Below are positions 8,737 to 16,970 of a DNA stretch of 64,000 nt, piece after piece. Source of the stretch: CAYNHT01 sp964397485 (lineage in GTDB: Bacteria; Bacillota_I; Bacilli_A; RF39; UBA660); NCBI GenBank assembly GCA_964397485.1, contig CAYNHT010000001.1, positions 358,733 to 422,732 of the forward strand. The letters are read 5' to 3'. Each line of letters opens with the position of its first letter. The stretch's first letter is position 1. The notes under the pieces were generated by a model, which was not told the origin of the DNA, did no database searches, and saw nothing but the letters and a program-made list of their open reading frames with translations. Position numbers and translations under genes: made by a program.

Positions 8737-10011
8737 CTACTTAATTATTTCGTATATTAATGGTTCTAATTCTTTTAACTCATCTTCAATAGTAAAGCAC
8801 ATTAATATATCATTTATATTCATATTTCTATCATTTACATAAAGTTTAAGTAATTCCTCATCTTTTTTTATGTAATCTCCAACTTTTTTATTAAGCACTA
8901 TTCCAACACCATAATCAATAATATCTTCTTTATTTAAACGACCGGCTCCTATTTCTCTTACTATTTCACCAATACCATAAGCATTTATATTATTAATATA
9001 ACCTTCTTTTATACTTTTTATTGAATAAATTTTATTTGATACATGGATGCTTTCTATATTACCACCTTGGGTAGAAATCATTTGAAGAAATTTATTATAT
9101 GCTGAACCATCTTTTAATTTTTCTATTACCTCTTGTTTTGCAGTATCAATTTCAATGTTCTTAGAGAGACTAACCATAATAGATGCTAAAGTAATAACTA
9201 ATTCTTCTAAATCTTTAGGTCCGTTACCTTTTAATGTATTAATACTTTCTATCACTTCAAGTCCATTACCAACTGCCATCCCCAAAGGTTGATTCATGTT
9301 AGATAATACGCATACTGTCTCTTTATTATTTTGCTTACCTATTTTGACCATTAGACTTGCTAATAAACGTGCTTCTTCAATTGTTTTTAATAAAGCTCCA
9401 TCTCCAACTTTGACATCAATTACAATCTTATCAGCGCCACTAGCTAATTTTTTACTCATTATACTTGCAGCTATTAATGGTATTGATGAAACAGTACCAG
9501 ACACATCACGAAGAGCATATATCTTTTTATCCGCGGGTACTAAATTGCCAGTCTGACTTACTACAGCTATCCCTATATCATTTACTTGTTTAATAAATTC
9601 ATCTTCTGAAATACTAACATTAAAACCAACAATAGATTCAAGTTTATCAATTGTTCCTCCAGTATGTCCTAGTCCCCTTCCACTCATTTTAGCAACCTTC
9701 ACGCCACAAGAAGCGACTAAAGGGCCTAAAATAAGTGTGGTTTTATCTCCAACTCCACCAGTTGAATGTTTATCAACTTTAACGCCGTCAATACCTGATA
9801 GATCAATTAAATCACCACTATACAACATAACGTTAGTAAAATCAACAACTTCCTTTTCAGTCATTCCATTTATGACAATAGCCATTAATAGCGAACTCAT
9901 TTGATAATCAGCTATATCACCATTAAGATATCCATCAATGACATACTTTATCTCTTCATGAGTAAGTTGTTCTTTTTTTCTTTTTTTATCAATTATTTCA
10001 ATTACTGTCAT
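8737..10011 (-). CDS. pdp: Pyrimidine-nucleoside phosphorylase
   Basis: 424 residues from ATG 10011. A TTG at 10041 would add ten residues but overlaps a TATAAT box, and AGGTGATAAT precedes the ATG. The signature KHSTGGVGDKTTL and SGRGLGHTGGTIDKLES motifs bind phosphate and nucleoside in thymidine/pyrimidine-nucleoside phosphorylases. It cleaves uridine, deoxyuridine or thymidine with phosphate, feeding pyrimidine salvage. Length matches Bacillus Pdp (433). No deoxyribose aldolase or cytidine deaminase is adjacent. Confidence 0.92.
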   Translation of the reverse strand: MTVIEIIDKKRKKEQLTHEEIKYVIDGYLNGDIADYQMSSLLMAIVINGMTEKEVVDFTNVMLYSGDLIDLSGIDGVKVDKHSTGGVGDKTTLILGPLVASCGVKVAKMSGRGLGHTGGTIDKLESIVGFNVSISEDEFIKQVNDIGIAVVSQTGNLVPADKKIYALRDVSGTVSSIPLIAASIMSKKLASGADKIVIDVKVGDGALLKTIEEARLLASLMVKIGKQNNKETVCVLSNMNQPLGMAVGNGLEVIESINTLKGNGPKDLEELVITLASIMVSLSKNIEIDTAKQEVIEKLKDGSAYNKFLQMISTQGGNIESIHVSNKIYSIKSIKEGYINNINAYGIGEIVREIGAGRLNKEDIIDYGVGIVLNKKVGDYIKKDEELLKLYVNDRNMNINDILMCFTIEDELKELEPLIYEIIK

Positions 10012-10043
10012 ATTATCACCTATAATAATTATATCACACAAAA

Positions 10044-10071
10044 GAAAAAATAGCTTTTCAAAACGCTATTT
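10044..10071 (-). terminator. Terminator after the XRE pseudogene
   Basis: Stem aaatagc (10048-10054) / gctattt (10065-10071) followed by T6 on the minus strand. It isolates the accessory island from pdp. Confidence 0.65.
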
Positions 10072-10422
10072 GTTTAACTTTCTACTAATCAAATCTACTA
10101 CCCTTTTAGGATTACTGCACAATTTGTTATATAATTCACGATTATTCTTCAATTCAGTTATAATTTCTAGATCTTCTTTTGCGATTTTTACAGCATATGC
10201 TTCTTCTGATTCATTAACGGCATCTATATCTCTACCTAGAATATAATCTGGGGTAAGTTCTAATATTTTGATAATATCTTAAAAAGTTTCCATTGTAGGC
10301 GTTCTTGTTCCTGTTTCATATCCACATATTGATACTTTTGAAACACCTAGCATATCACCCAATTGTTGTTGGGATAAATTTCTTTTAATTCTTTCCTTTT
10401 TTATTCTCTCCCCTATAATCAT
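10066..10422 (-). pseudogene. XRE-family repressor interrupted by an in-frame TAA
   Basis: From ATG 10422 (GGAGG 7 bases upstream) the frame gives a classical helix-turn-helix: KRNLSQQQLGDMLGVSKVSI, then GYETGTRTPTMETF, then TAA at 10279-10281 (codon 48). The same frame continues sensibly for 70 more codons (DIIKILELTPDYILGRDIDA and an acidic helical tail) to TAG at 10066. One base change would restore a 118-residue regulator. It has its own promoter and RBS. Either a recent pseudogene or a sequencing/assembly error. Confidence 0.75.
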
Positions 10423-10451
10423 AAGTATACCTCCGTTATCTATCTGTTAAT

Positions 10452-10479
10452 ATTATAACAATATTTTACACTTTTTCAA
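10452..10479 (-). promoter_or_regulatory. Promoter of the broken XRE gene
   Basis: Minus strand TTGAAA (10474-10479), 16-base spacer, TATAAT (10452-10457), 30 bases before the start codon. Confidence 0.7.
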
Positions 10480-10508
10480 CAAAATTAACTAAAAGGTAAC
10501 TTAAACAC

Positions 10509-10537
10509 TTGAAATTAATTAATAGTTAACTTATAAT
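10509..10537 (+). promoter_or_regulatory. Promoter of the small XRE gene with palindromic operator
   Basis: TTGAAA (10509-10514), 17-base spacer, TATAAT (10532-10537). The palindrome AGTTAACT (10524-10531) lies inside the spacer next to the -10 box, and related GGTAAC/GTTAA sequences lie just upstream, as expected for autoregulated repressor pairs. Confidence 0.7.
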
Positions 10538-10556
10538 GGTTGTGGATGGTGATTGA

Positions 10557-10760
10557 ATGAAGTTATTGAAGCAGTATCGAGAAGTATATAATTATAGTTT
10601 TAAAGAAATGGCCGATTTATTAGGAATTAGTAAGACATATTACTGGCAACTAGAAAATAATAAACGCCGCATTTCTTATGATATGTCAATAAAAATAGCC
10701 ATGATTTTCAATCTTAGACCCGATGATGTTTTTTACAACGATTTTAAAAACAAGGAATAA
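10557..10760 (+). CDS. Small XRE-family DNA-binding protein
   Basis: 67 residues that are almost entirely helix-turn-helix: SFKEMADLLGISKTYYWQLE with the NNKRRISYDMSIKIAMIFNL recognition and C-terminal helices. It resembles Cro-like regulators that pair with a divergent repressor, and a divergent XRE gene (now broken) lies 134 bases away. Start at ATG 10557 overlapping TGA of a weak upstream frame; the RBS GGTGATTG is modest. Likely controls the shared intergenic operators. Confidence 0.8.
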   Translation: MKLLKQYREVYNYSFKEMADLLGISKTYYWQLENNKRRISYDMSIKIAMIFNLRPDDVFYNDFKNKE

Positions 10761-10777
10761 TTTTCCTTGTTTTTAAT
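10747..10777 (+). terminator. Terminator after the small XRE gene
   Basis: Stem aaaacaagga / tccttgtttt followed by T residues; overlaps the stop codon. Confidence 0.75.
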
Positions 10778-10806
10778 TAAATTTACCACTTTTATTTTAT
10801 AATTTT

Positions 10807-11862
10807 TTATCTTTTTACGGTAGAGGTCTTTTCACCTAACATGTTTTCTAAAATTAGGAGAGCATCTGGATTTTGGTTAACTATTGCTGCATAATTTTCA
10901 TCTAACAGTCGATTAAATTTATTTTGTTCAATCGTTTGCTTCTTTATTTGCTTTAAAAGATTTTTTAGAAAATTGGTTTCTATTTTTTTATTTTCTCCCA
11001 TTGTTGTCCTATAATAATTAATGCAATTATCTAATGCAAAATTGTTAGCTTTTTTCTCAACATCAAAGTTAATTGAGTACTTATAATAAAATTGTTCATC
11101 TCTAGCAACAATCATTTCTTTTTTCCACAATTCGACTTCTAGATCTTGTTCATTATTAAACATCTTAACAAATTGTCTTATATGTTCTTTTTCATGTAAA
11201 ATGGCAAAATACATATGAATTAAAATCATGTTAAAATCCTTCTGTGGAATTTCTTCATCTAGATTAGTAGAAAATAAATTATTAAAATTTAGTGTAATTT
11301 TATTTTTAGCTTTAACTGTTGATTCCAGTTGTGTTTTTCTATCTATGTATTTATTATTTTTGATTTCAATTTGACATGTTCTTTTATATTCATTTTTAAT
11401 TTCCCTAGATAAATTATAAGATAGAAGTGCTATTTTTCTTAAATTATATTCATCGATTTGGTTATTTAAATAATTATTAGTATAGAGAGATATAAAGTTA
11501 TCATAAGATTCAAGATTTTTGTTTTCTACGAAGTTAAGAACTATGAAGTTCTCAAAAATGTATCTTTCTGATTTAGTAATATTTTCTAATTTTGCTATTT
11601 TATCACAGATAAATTTAATTTCTTTCCCATATTCCCTAAGAAAATTTTCTAACCACCATATTTTTGAGACATCTATATTATCGCATTTATTATATATTTC
11701 ACTAATAACAGATAAATCTTGCTCAGAAATCAAATTATTAAAGTCAGATTCTGAGATACAATAATTTTTTGGTTTTACCGTACCTAGATTGAATTGTTCT
11801 TCCCTTTTTATATACTTGTATTTCCATAAAAATTCTAACAAAAGTCTTTCATACATATCCAT
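10807..11862 (-). CDS. Putative HExxH metallopeptidase-like protein
   Basis: 351 residues, largely helical, no signal peptide. HEKEH at 223-227 is a zinc-binding HExxH motif, and Glu269 begins EKKANNFA, which resembles the E-x-x-A-N-x-F-A third-ligand motif of the ImmA/IrrE (DUF955) family, although the gap of about 40 residues should be checked. ImmA-type proteases cleave XRE repressors; two XRE genes lie next to this one, though in convergent/neighbouring orientation. AGGAGAATTTT precedes ATG 11862. Without a profile search the assignment stays tentative. Confidence 0.5.
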   Translation of the reverse strand: MDMYERLLLEFLWKYKYIKREEQFNLGTVKPKNYCISESDFNNLISEQDLSVISEIYNKCDNIDVSKIWWLENFLREYGKEIKFICDKIAKLENITKSERYIFENFIVLNFVENKNLESYDNFISLYTNNYLNNQIDEYNLRKIALLSYNLSREIKNEYKRTCQIEIKNNKYIDRKTQLESTVKAKNKITLNFNNLFSTNLDEEIPQKDFNMILIHMYFAILHEKEHIRQFVKMFNNEQDLEVELWKKEMIVARDEQFYYKYSINFDVEKKANNFALDNCINYYRTTMGENKKIETNFLKNLLKQIKKQTIEQNKFNRLLDENYAAIVNQNPDALLILENMLGEKTSTVKR

Positions 11863-11903
11863 AAAATTCTCCTATCTATATGCATTATATCACTTTTATT
11901 GTT

Positions 11904-11937
11904 TTAAAAAAAGACACTGTATTTAAAAAGTGTCTAG
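11904..11937 (-). terminator. Terminator after the VOC gene
   Basis: Stem agacact / agtgtct with a long T-run on the minus strand, about 125 bases after the VOC stop. The rest of the 198-base gap shows no gene. Confidence 0.65.
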
Positions 11938-12060
11938 TATTTGTTAATTTTATTGAACTTTATTTTCTATTGACATAAATAGTTTCAAACATACTTAAAT
12001 TTATGCATGTTGTTTTTTCTAACACTTAATTTTTAAACATTTAAACTCTCTATAATAGTA

Positions 12061-12414
12061 TTATTCTAATAACAATATGTTGTTGTTATCAGGGTCTTTC
12101 ATTCTAATTTCCATTCCACCCCAATCAGCAACCAATGGTGGTTCAACATTTAAACCCTTTGTCTTTAATTCAGAATATGTCCTTTCTAAACCATCAGTCT
12201 TAAATACCAAAGTCACCTTACCTTCATACGCTCCCCATTTATTTTCATCCCAAATACAAATAACAGGGGCATCTTTGATAAAACCAAGTTCTATTCCATC
12301 ATAGTCTCCGTATCCTTCTGAAATAATTGGTATGCCTAATTTTCCGTTATAAAATTCTACTAATGTTGCTATATCTTTTGATGATATGTTAATACATTGA
12401 AATGATTTAATCAT
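12061..12414 (-). CDS. VOC (glyoxalase/bleomycin-resistance fold) protein
   Basis: 117 residues with the two beta-alpha-beta-beta-beta halves of the vicinal oxygen chelate fold: INISSKDIATLVEFYNGKLG at the start and MEIRMKDPDNNNILLLE at the end, where the final Glu is the usual metal ligand. Such proteins act on or bind small molecules; the substrate cannot be told. Preceded by an 11-bp inverted repeat that overlaps its promoter, so it is probably regulated. Confidence 0.8.
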   Translation of the reverse strand: MIKSFQCINISSKDIATLVEFYNGKLGIPIISEGYGDYDGIELGFIKDAPVICIWDENKWGAYEGKVTLVFKTDGLERTYSELKTKGLNVEPPLVADWGGMEIRMKDPDNNNILLLE

Positions 12415-12435
12415 TTTATCATCCTTTCTTTTAAA

Positions 12436-12469
12436 ATTATAACACTTTCTTCACAATTAAGAAAGTGTT
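12436..12469 (-). promoter_or_regulatory. Promoter with 11-bp inverted repeat upstream of the VOC gene
   Basis: Minus strand TATAAT at 12436-12441 abuts the perfect inverted repeat aacactttctt (12441-12451) / aagaaagtgtt (12459-12469), which covers the expected -35 position. An operator is more likely than a terminator because no T-run follows. Confidence 0.5.
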
Positions 12470-12489
12470 AATTATTTCACAATACAAAA

Positions 12490-12690
12490 CAAGGATTATG
12501 CCTTTTTATATTATATAGCAATAAATAAATGTAATTATATCTGTCACTTAATTTTATTTTATATTCTCTCTTGATATAGGTAAATCCTTCTCCTATTTCG
12601 GTTGAAAAGTTGTCTAAATCTTCTATATTGTTTGCGGTTTTACTAATCACCTTTTCTTTTGTATTGTTATCCTGTCTTTCATATTCCCCT
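12490..12690 (-). pseudogene. Decayed yhcG (DUF1016 nuclease) fragment
   Basis: Translating the minus strand gives EYERQDNNTKEKVISKTANN, IEDL, then DNFSTEIGEGFTYIKREYKI and DRYNYIYLLLYNIK. This is the middle of the intact nuclease at 13354-14256, with about 29 codons deleted in frame at the repeated GAAGATTTAGA and with no start or C-terminal catalytic part. It lies directly downstream of the truncated ssb copy, in the same order as the intact pair. Confidence 0.8.
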
Positions 12691-12705
12691 TATTCAAAAA
12701 GAGAC

Positions 12706-12837
12706 TTACGCCTCCTTGTTTTTGCTTGATAAGAATGTTACTTTTTCAGCAACTATTTCAACCACATGTTTTTTATTTTCTTCGTCGATTTCAATATGTC
12801 TACATTGAATACGCCCTTTTATTCCAATTAAAGCCAT
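12706..12837 (-). pseudogene. 3' fragment of ssb (43 codons)
   Basis: ATG 12837 to TAA 12706 encodes MALIGIKGRIQCRHIEIDEE, then NKKHVVEIVAEKVTFLSS, nearly identical to the last 45 residues of the intact SSB at 14249-14587; the first 60% of the OB fold is missing. It starts 6 bases after the cupin stop. A remnant of a tandem duplication, unlikely to bind DNA. Confidence 0.85.
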
Positions 12838-12843
12838 TAGGTA

Positions 12844-13314
12844 TTACTCACCGTCGTAATAATCGACGCTGTTTCCTTCTTTGTACCAATTGCACGACTC
12901 GTTATGAACGATCACGCCTATTTTGTTTGAATTTGGGTAGTGAACTATATCCGGTGAATTTGTTGTGTCAAAATCAATGTATTTTAAAACAGCATCTTTT
13001 GAGGTATTTGAAATTTTATGCATTCCTTCTTCTCCTGGTGGGCACACAATCACGTCTCCAGCTTTTATTTCTATTTCCCCATCTATTGTGTGCAATAGCC
13101 CTTCACCACTAATGATATAAAATGCCTCAGTATTTGCTTTATGATAATGCATCGGATAATTTGATTTTCCGGGTTCTATTTCATATATAGAGACAAAACA
13201 TTGATCAAAATCTTCTCTATTCGTGACTTTATATTGTGTATATTGATAATCCTTGTGATCATTCTTTTTCTTTCCAATTAAATCATTTTCATTTACTATA
13301 ACAATTTTTTTCAT
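12844..13314 (-). CDS. Cupin-domain protein
   Basis: 156 residues from ATG 13314 (GGAGG 6 bases upstream; the longer frame to 13350 lacks an RBS). Cupin motif 1 is seen as PMHYHKANTEAFYIISGEG with two His and one Glu metal ligands, and motif 2 as IKAGDVIVCPPGEEGMHKI. Small single-domain cupins bind or isomerise sugars and other small ligands; no substrate is evident. It sits between the intact ssb-yhcG pair and the decayed copy, so it may belong to the duplicated module. Confidence 0.82.
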   Translation of the reverse strand: MKKIVIVNENDLIGKKKNDHKDYQYTQYKVTNREDFDQCFVSIYEIEPGKSNYPMHYHKANTEAFYIISGEGLLHTIDGEIEIKAGDVIVCPPGEEGMHKISNTSKDAVLKYIDFDTTNSPDIVHYPNSNKIGVIVHNESCNWYKEGNSVDYYDGE

Positions 13315-13331
13315 TTTTTTCCTCCAAAAAA

Positions 13332-13361
13332 AGTATACCATATATTGCATTTACTAGACAA
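13332..13361 (-). promoter_or_regulatory. Promoter of the cupin gene
   Basis: Minus strand TTGTCT (13356-13361), 18-base spacer, TATACT (13332-13337), partly inside the yhcG stop region. Confidence 0.55.
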
Positions 13362-14256
13362 TATTATATACTTTTGCAAATACCCTATTATCACTACAAT
13401 ACTCCATTACAAATTGATTATTTTTCTTTACTATTATTATTCCTATAGTTTTATCCTGATCTATTCTTTTTATATTCTTATCAATGTAGTTTATATATTT
13501 ACTTATCTGACCTATATGTTCTGCTTTTAATTCAGTAATTTTTAATTCCACAACCACATAACAATTGTATTTTATATTGTATAATAATAAATCAATATAG
13601 TTATATCTATCACCTAGTTTTATTTTATACTCGTTTTTGATATAAGTAAATCCATCACCGAGTTCAGTTAGAAAATTATCTAAATCTTCTAGAATTAGCT
13701 GCCTTAATAATTTTTCAGATACTTCTTTATAACCGTAACTATTCTTTATTAAAATCGGATTTTTAATGAAATCTTCTATATTATTTTCTGTGTTGCTAAT
13801 CAGTTTTTCCTTTGTGACGTTGTCTAACCTTTCATATTCGCTATTCTTTATTTTTTCTTCTAATTTTCTTACGCTTAGATTTTGTGTTTTTGAAATAGTT
13901 GAATAATAATTTATAATGTTTACGTCGTCAAAAACTAAAAGAATTCTATAATGACTCCACGACAATTGGTGCCACACTGTGGCACCTTTTTTAATGATAT
14001 GATAAAATTGCCTCATTCTCTTTAAAGATGTTGTATTATACCCTTTACCTAATTCTTTTGTTAGTCTTATCGAATATTCCTTTATTACTCCCTCACCATA
14101 ATGATTATTTGCTTCTGAAAGTAATTTACCAACATTGTAATAGGTAGTTAAATCACTTCTATTTTTACTATAGTCTTTTGCTTTTTTTAAAACTTCATTA
14201 TTAATTAATTCAGTTTTTATCTCATTGTAATAACCTAAAGAAAAAGGACTAGGCAT
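13354..14256 (-). CDS. YhcG-family (DUF1016) PDDEXK nuclease-domain protein
   Basis: 300 residues. The N-terminal DUF1016 helical region (about 1-150) includes YYNVGKLLSEANNHYGEGVI and WSHYRILL; the C-terminal part (about 190-300) carries the PDDEXK-like core DRYNYIDLLLYN, then VVELKI (Asp, Glu-x-Lys) and GQISKYINYI. The family is scattered in accessory genomes, often near restriction or defence genes. Its ATG overlaps the ssb stop by 8 bases, indicating translational coupling. The substrate is unknown. Confidence 0.85.
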   Translation of the reverse strand: MPSPFSLGYYNEIKTELINNEVLKKAKDYSKNRSDLTTYYNVGKLLSEANNHYGEGVIKEYSIRLTKELGKGYNTTSLKRMRQFYHIIKKGATVWHQLSWSHYRILLVFDDVNIINYYSTISKTQNLSVRKLEEKIKNSEYERLDNVTKEKLISNTENNIEDFIKNPILIKNSYGYKEVSEKLLRQLILEDLDNFLTELGDGFTYIKNEYKIKLGDRYNYIDLLLYNIKYNCYVVVELKITELKAEHIGQISKYINYIDKNIKRIDQDKTIGIIIVKKNNQFVMEYCSDNRVFAKVYNIV

Positions 14257-14587
14257 CCTTTTCTTCTCTTTTACTACTTAAGAAAGTAACTTTTTCAGCT
14301 ACTACTTCAACCACATGCTTTTTATTTTCTTCATCGATTTCAATATTTCTACATTGAATACGCCCTTTTATTCCAAGTAAATCACCTTTTTTAACATATT
14401 CAACCGTATTTTCAGCAATCCCTTTCCATAGAACGCAAGAGATAAAATCCGTCTCATATTCGCCATTTATATTTTTATAACTTCTAGGAACAGCTAGTGT
14501 AATGTTTGTAACCTTGTTGCCACTTTCTGTTTCTCTAAGTTCGGGATCTCTTACTAGTCTTCCTACTATTACTGTTTGATTTAACAT
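14249..14587 (-). CDS. ssb: Single-stranded DNA-binding protein, short accessory type
   Basis: 112 residues. MLNQTVIVGRLVRDPELRET begins the OB fold, with NITLAVPRSYKN, FISCVLWKGIAENT and VKKGDLLGIKGRIQ following. The protein ends in SSKREEKDA without the acidic DDDIPF tip that recruits repair proteins, so it is probably not the housekeeping SSB. It has AGGAGG before ATG 14587 and is coupled to the YhcG nuclease gene. Confidence 0.88.
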   Translation of the reverse strand: MLNQTVIVGRLVRDPELRETESGNKVTNITLAVPRSYKNINGEYETDFISCVLWKGIAENTVEYVKKGDLLGIKGRIQCRNIEIDEENKKHVVEVVAEKVTFLSSKREEKDA

Positions 14588-14756
14588 TTATATTCCTCCT
14601 TTCACAAACAATATACATAACCAAAAAAAGAAAAGCAAACGGGTGTTTTAACTTTTCTTCTCTATAGACCCTAACTAAAATAATATTTTTATCTTCAAAA
14701 ATTCTATTTCTTTTATGAATGAAACATAATAAAATAATAATAGAGTTTTTTTATTT

Positions 14757-15077
14757 TTATTTACATTCTAATATATGTTCGTATTTTTCTATTTTTTGAC
14801 TATCTTTCTTAAAAAATATAATTACTTTAGAATTTTTACTGCACTCTTTAAGTAATTCTAAATCATAATTAGAAGTGCCATATTGATTAGCTTTCTCCAA
14901 CATATCAATTGATACTTCAATTCTATCTAATCCTTGGACAACATATTTTTCAAAATAATCTTTCGAATATTCTTCCATCAAGCTTTTATACTCATCAATT
15001 TTTTTGTCTTCCTTATTTGCACAACCTACCATTAGAAATGTAGATACTGTTAATATAATAATTAATAATTTTTTCAT
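14757..15077 (-). CDS. Small lipoprotein
   Basis: 106 residues with a lipoprotein signal, lipobox LMVGC (Cys19), then a charged helical region (KKIDEYKSLMEEYSKDYFEK) and Cys residues at about 89 and 105. GGGAGAG precedes the start. No family recognised; predicted to be on the outer face of the membrane. The 169-base gap up to ssb holds no gene. Confidence 0.65.
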   Translation of the reverse strand: MKKLLIIILTVSTFLMVGCANKEDKKIDEYKSLMEEYSKDYFEKYVVQGLDRIEVSIDMLEKANQYGTSNYDLELLKECSKNSKVIIFFKKDSQKIEKYEHILECK

Positions 15078-15101
15078 ATTTACTCTCCCATCGCAAATAT
15101 T

Positions 15102-16418
15102 TTAGAAGTAATTTTTCAACAATGCATTTAATTCAACTGCATATTCCATTGGCAATTCTTCTCTAAATTTATCAATAAATCCCATAATTAGCATTTCTTT
15201 CGCTTTTTCTTCTGGTAATCCCCTACTCATCAAATAAAACAATTTATCTTGACTTATTTTAGAAACTGTAGCTTCATGTTCAATATAGGAACTATCATTA
15301 CAAACTACGTTTTTAGGGATAGTATCACTTTTTGAATCATCATCTAAAATTATTGTGTCACACTTAACATAACTTTTAGAGTTATGTGCTTTTTTACCTA
15401 TATGAACAATTCCCCTATAAGAAGAATTTCCTCCACTAGCCGCTATTGACTTACTAATAATACTACTTGTAGTATTAGGGGCAAGGTGTATCATTTTTGC
15501 TCCAGTATCTTGTATTTGCTCATGCGTTGCAACAGCAATAGAAATACAATTTCCTTTTGCATATTGTCCATTTAAAATACAACATGGATATTTCATATTG
15601 GTTTTTGATCCAATATTACCATCAATCCACTCCATTAGTCCACCTTCTTCAACAATAGCTCTTTTAGTAACTAAATTATAAACATTACTAGACCAATTTT
15701 GAATCGTTGTGTATCTGCATTTGGCATTCTTTTTAACATATATCTCAACCACTGCTGCATGTAGTGAATCAGTTGTATATGTAGGAGCTGTACATCCTTC
15801 CATGTAATGTAGGTCACTACCTTCATCAACAATAATAATTGTTCTTTCAAATTGCCCCATGTTTTTTGAATTAATTCTGAAATAACTTTGTAAAGGACGA
15901 TCAATTTTTGTATTAGGTGGAATATAAATAAATGTCCCGCCACTCCATACAGCTCCATTTAGTGCTGTATATTTATTTTCATCATACTTCACTAAATTGT
16001 TAAAATAATCTTTAAAAAGATCAGGATATTTTCTTAGTGCTGTATCTGTATCACAAAATATTATATTTTTATCCTCTAATTCTTTTAACATACTGTGATA
16101 TATAACTTCACTTTCATACTGAGCACCAACTCCAGCTAAGTACTTTTTTTCAGCATCTGGTAACCCAATTTTATCAAAAGTGTCTTTTATATCTATTGGT
16201 ATTTCATCCCAATTATTTGCTATTTTATCAGCAACTTTTTTATAATAAGTAATCGTAGAAAAATCTATTTTTAACTCTGGACCAAAACTAGGATTCGGTA
16301 TATCTAAAAACTTTTTAAGTGATTTTAATCTAAACTCTTCCATCCATTTTGGTTCATTTTTAGTTTGCGATATTTCTATGATTTTATCTTTATCTAAACT
16401 ACTAAATTTTGTAATCAT
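15102..16418 (-). CDS. sufB: Fe-S cluster assembly scaffold SufB
   Basis: 438 residues from ATG 16418 (GGTGATAATT upstream; the longer frame begins inside a TATAAT box). Diagnostic SufB stretches are GVGAQYESEVIYH, AVWSGGTFIYIPPN, MEGCTAPTY, and near the end ATVSKISQDKLFYLMSRGL with EEKAKEMLIMGFI. SufB with SufC and SufD forms the scaffold that builds Fe-S clusters. Here sufC, sufD and sufS are not adjacent; sufU lies two genes upstream. A hairpin separates sufB from the preceding gene. Confidence 0.9.
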   Translation of the reverse strand: MITKFSSLDKDKIIEISQTKNEPKWMEEFRLKSLKKFLDIPNPSFGPELKIDFSTITYYKKVADKIANNWDEIPIDIKDTFDKIGLPDAEKKYLAGVGAQYESEVIYHSMLKELEDKNIIFCDTDTALRKYPDLFKDYFNNLVKYDENKYTALNGAVWSGGTFIYIPPNTKIDRPLQSYFRINSKNMGQFERTIIIVDEGSDLHYMEGCTAPTYTTDSLHAAVVEIYVKKNAKCRYTTIQNWSSNVYNLVTKRAIVEEGGLMEWIDGNIGSKTNMKYPCCILNGQYAKGNCISIAVATHEQIQDTGAKMIHLAPNTTSSIISKSIAASGGNSSYRGIVHIGKKAHNSKSYVKCDTIILDDDSKSDTIPKNVVCNDSSYIEHEATVSKISQDKLFYLMSRGLPEEKAKEMLIMGFIDKFREELPMEYAVELNALLKNYF

Positions 16419-16455
16419 AATTATCACCATTATCATTATACTAAATATTTAACAA

Positions 16456-16500
16456 AATAAAAAGAAAACACGGTAAAATATTTGATATTTTAGTGTTTTC
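16456..16500 (-). terminator. Terminator between the unknown gene and sufB
   Basis: Stem gaaaacac / gtgttttc with an inner AT stem, followed by a T-rich run on the minus strand. It implies sufB has a separate promoter. Confidence 0.6.
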
Positions 16501-16968
16501 TTAGTTTTTTTTGTGATAATTTGTTAGATTCATTACTTTTCCATTAGATTTATTTTCATCACTTTGATTATTTTTCCAATTTTCTCTTTTTTCCCATTCC
16601 TTACTCTTTTCTGAGTAATCAATTATACTAAATTTTATACTTAGTAATAATTTATAATAATTTAATAAAATATTCATTTTTTGAGAATAAGTATATTTAG
16701 GCCAATATACATTATCAACCGAGAGGACATAATTCTCATTTAACTTAATTTTATTATATTCTGATGTATCTATTTTTCCACGTTCATTCCTATTTAAAAC
16801 GTAGTAATCTTTTCCACTATTAATATCAATAAGTAAATTATTAACTTCATCGTAGTAGCACATTATATTTTGAATAGTTGCTTCATCTATTATATAATGA
16901 ACTATATTACCATCCATACGTTTACTTTCAAACTTAGCTATAACAGCACTTCTTACATCTAAATTCAT
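16501..16968 (-). CDS. Unknown protein between sufU and sufB
   Basis: 155 residues, no signal or membrane segment. An N-terminal part (MNLDVRSAVIAKF) leads into mixed strands (DYYVLNRNERGK), then WPKYTYSQKMNILLNYYKLL and a charged Asn/Lys-rich tail. No family recognised. It begins 3 bases after sufU, behind the RBS GAGGTG, so it is co-transcribed with it. Confidence 0.6.
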   Translation of the reverse strand: MNLDVRSAVIAKFESKRMDGNIVHYIIDEATIQNIMCYYDEVNNLLIDINSGKDYYVLNRNERGKIDTSEYNKIKLNENYVLSVDNVYWPKYTYSQKMNILLNYYKLLLSIKFSIIDYSEKSKEWEKRENWKNNQSDENKSNGKVMNLTNYHKKN

Positions 16969-16970
16969 TA

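Noticed and set aside
10452..11862. Prophage or integrative element around the XRE pair
   Set aside because: No integrase, terminase, portal, relaxase or attachment repeats were found nearby.
12441..12469. Inverted repeat as a terminator for the yhcG remnant
   Set aside because: No T-run follows on either strand and the repeat overlaps promoter elements of the VOC gene.
12726..13112. 128-codon plus-strand frame
   Set aside because: Antisense to the cupin gene and the ssb remnant, which have homology and an RBS.
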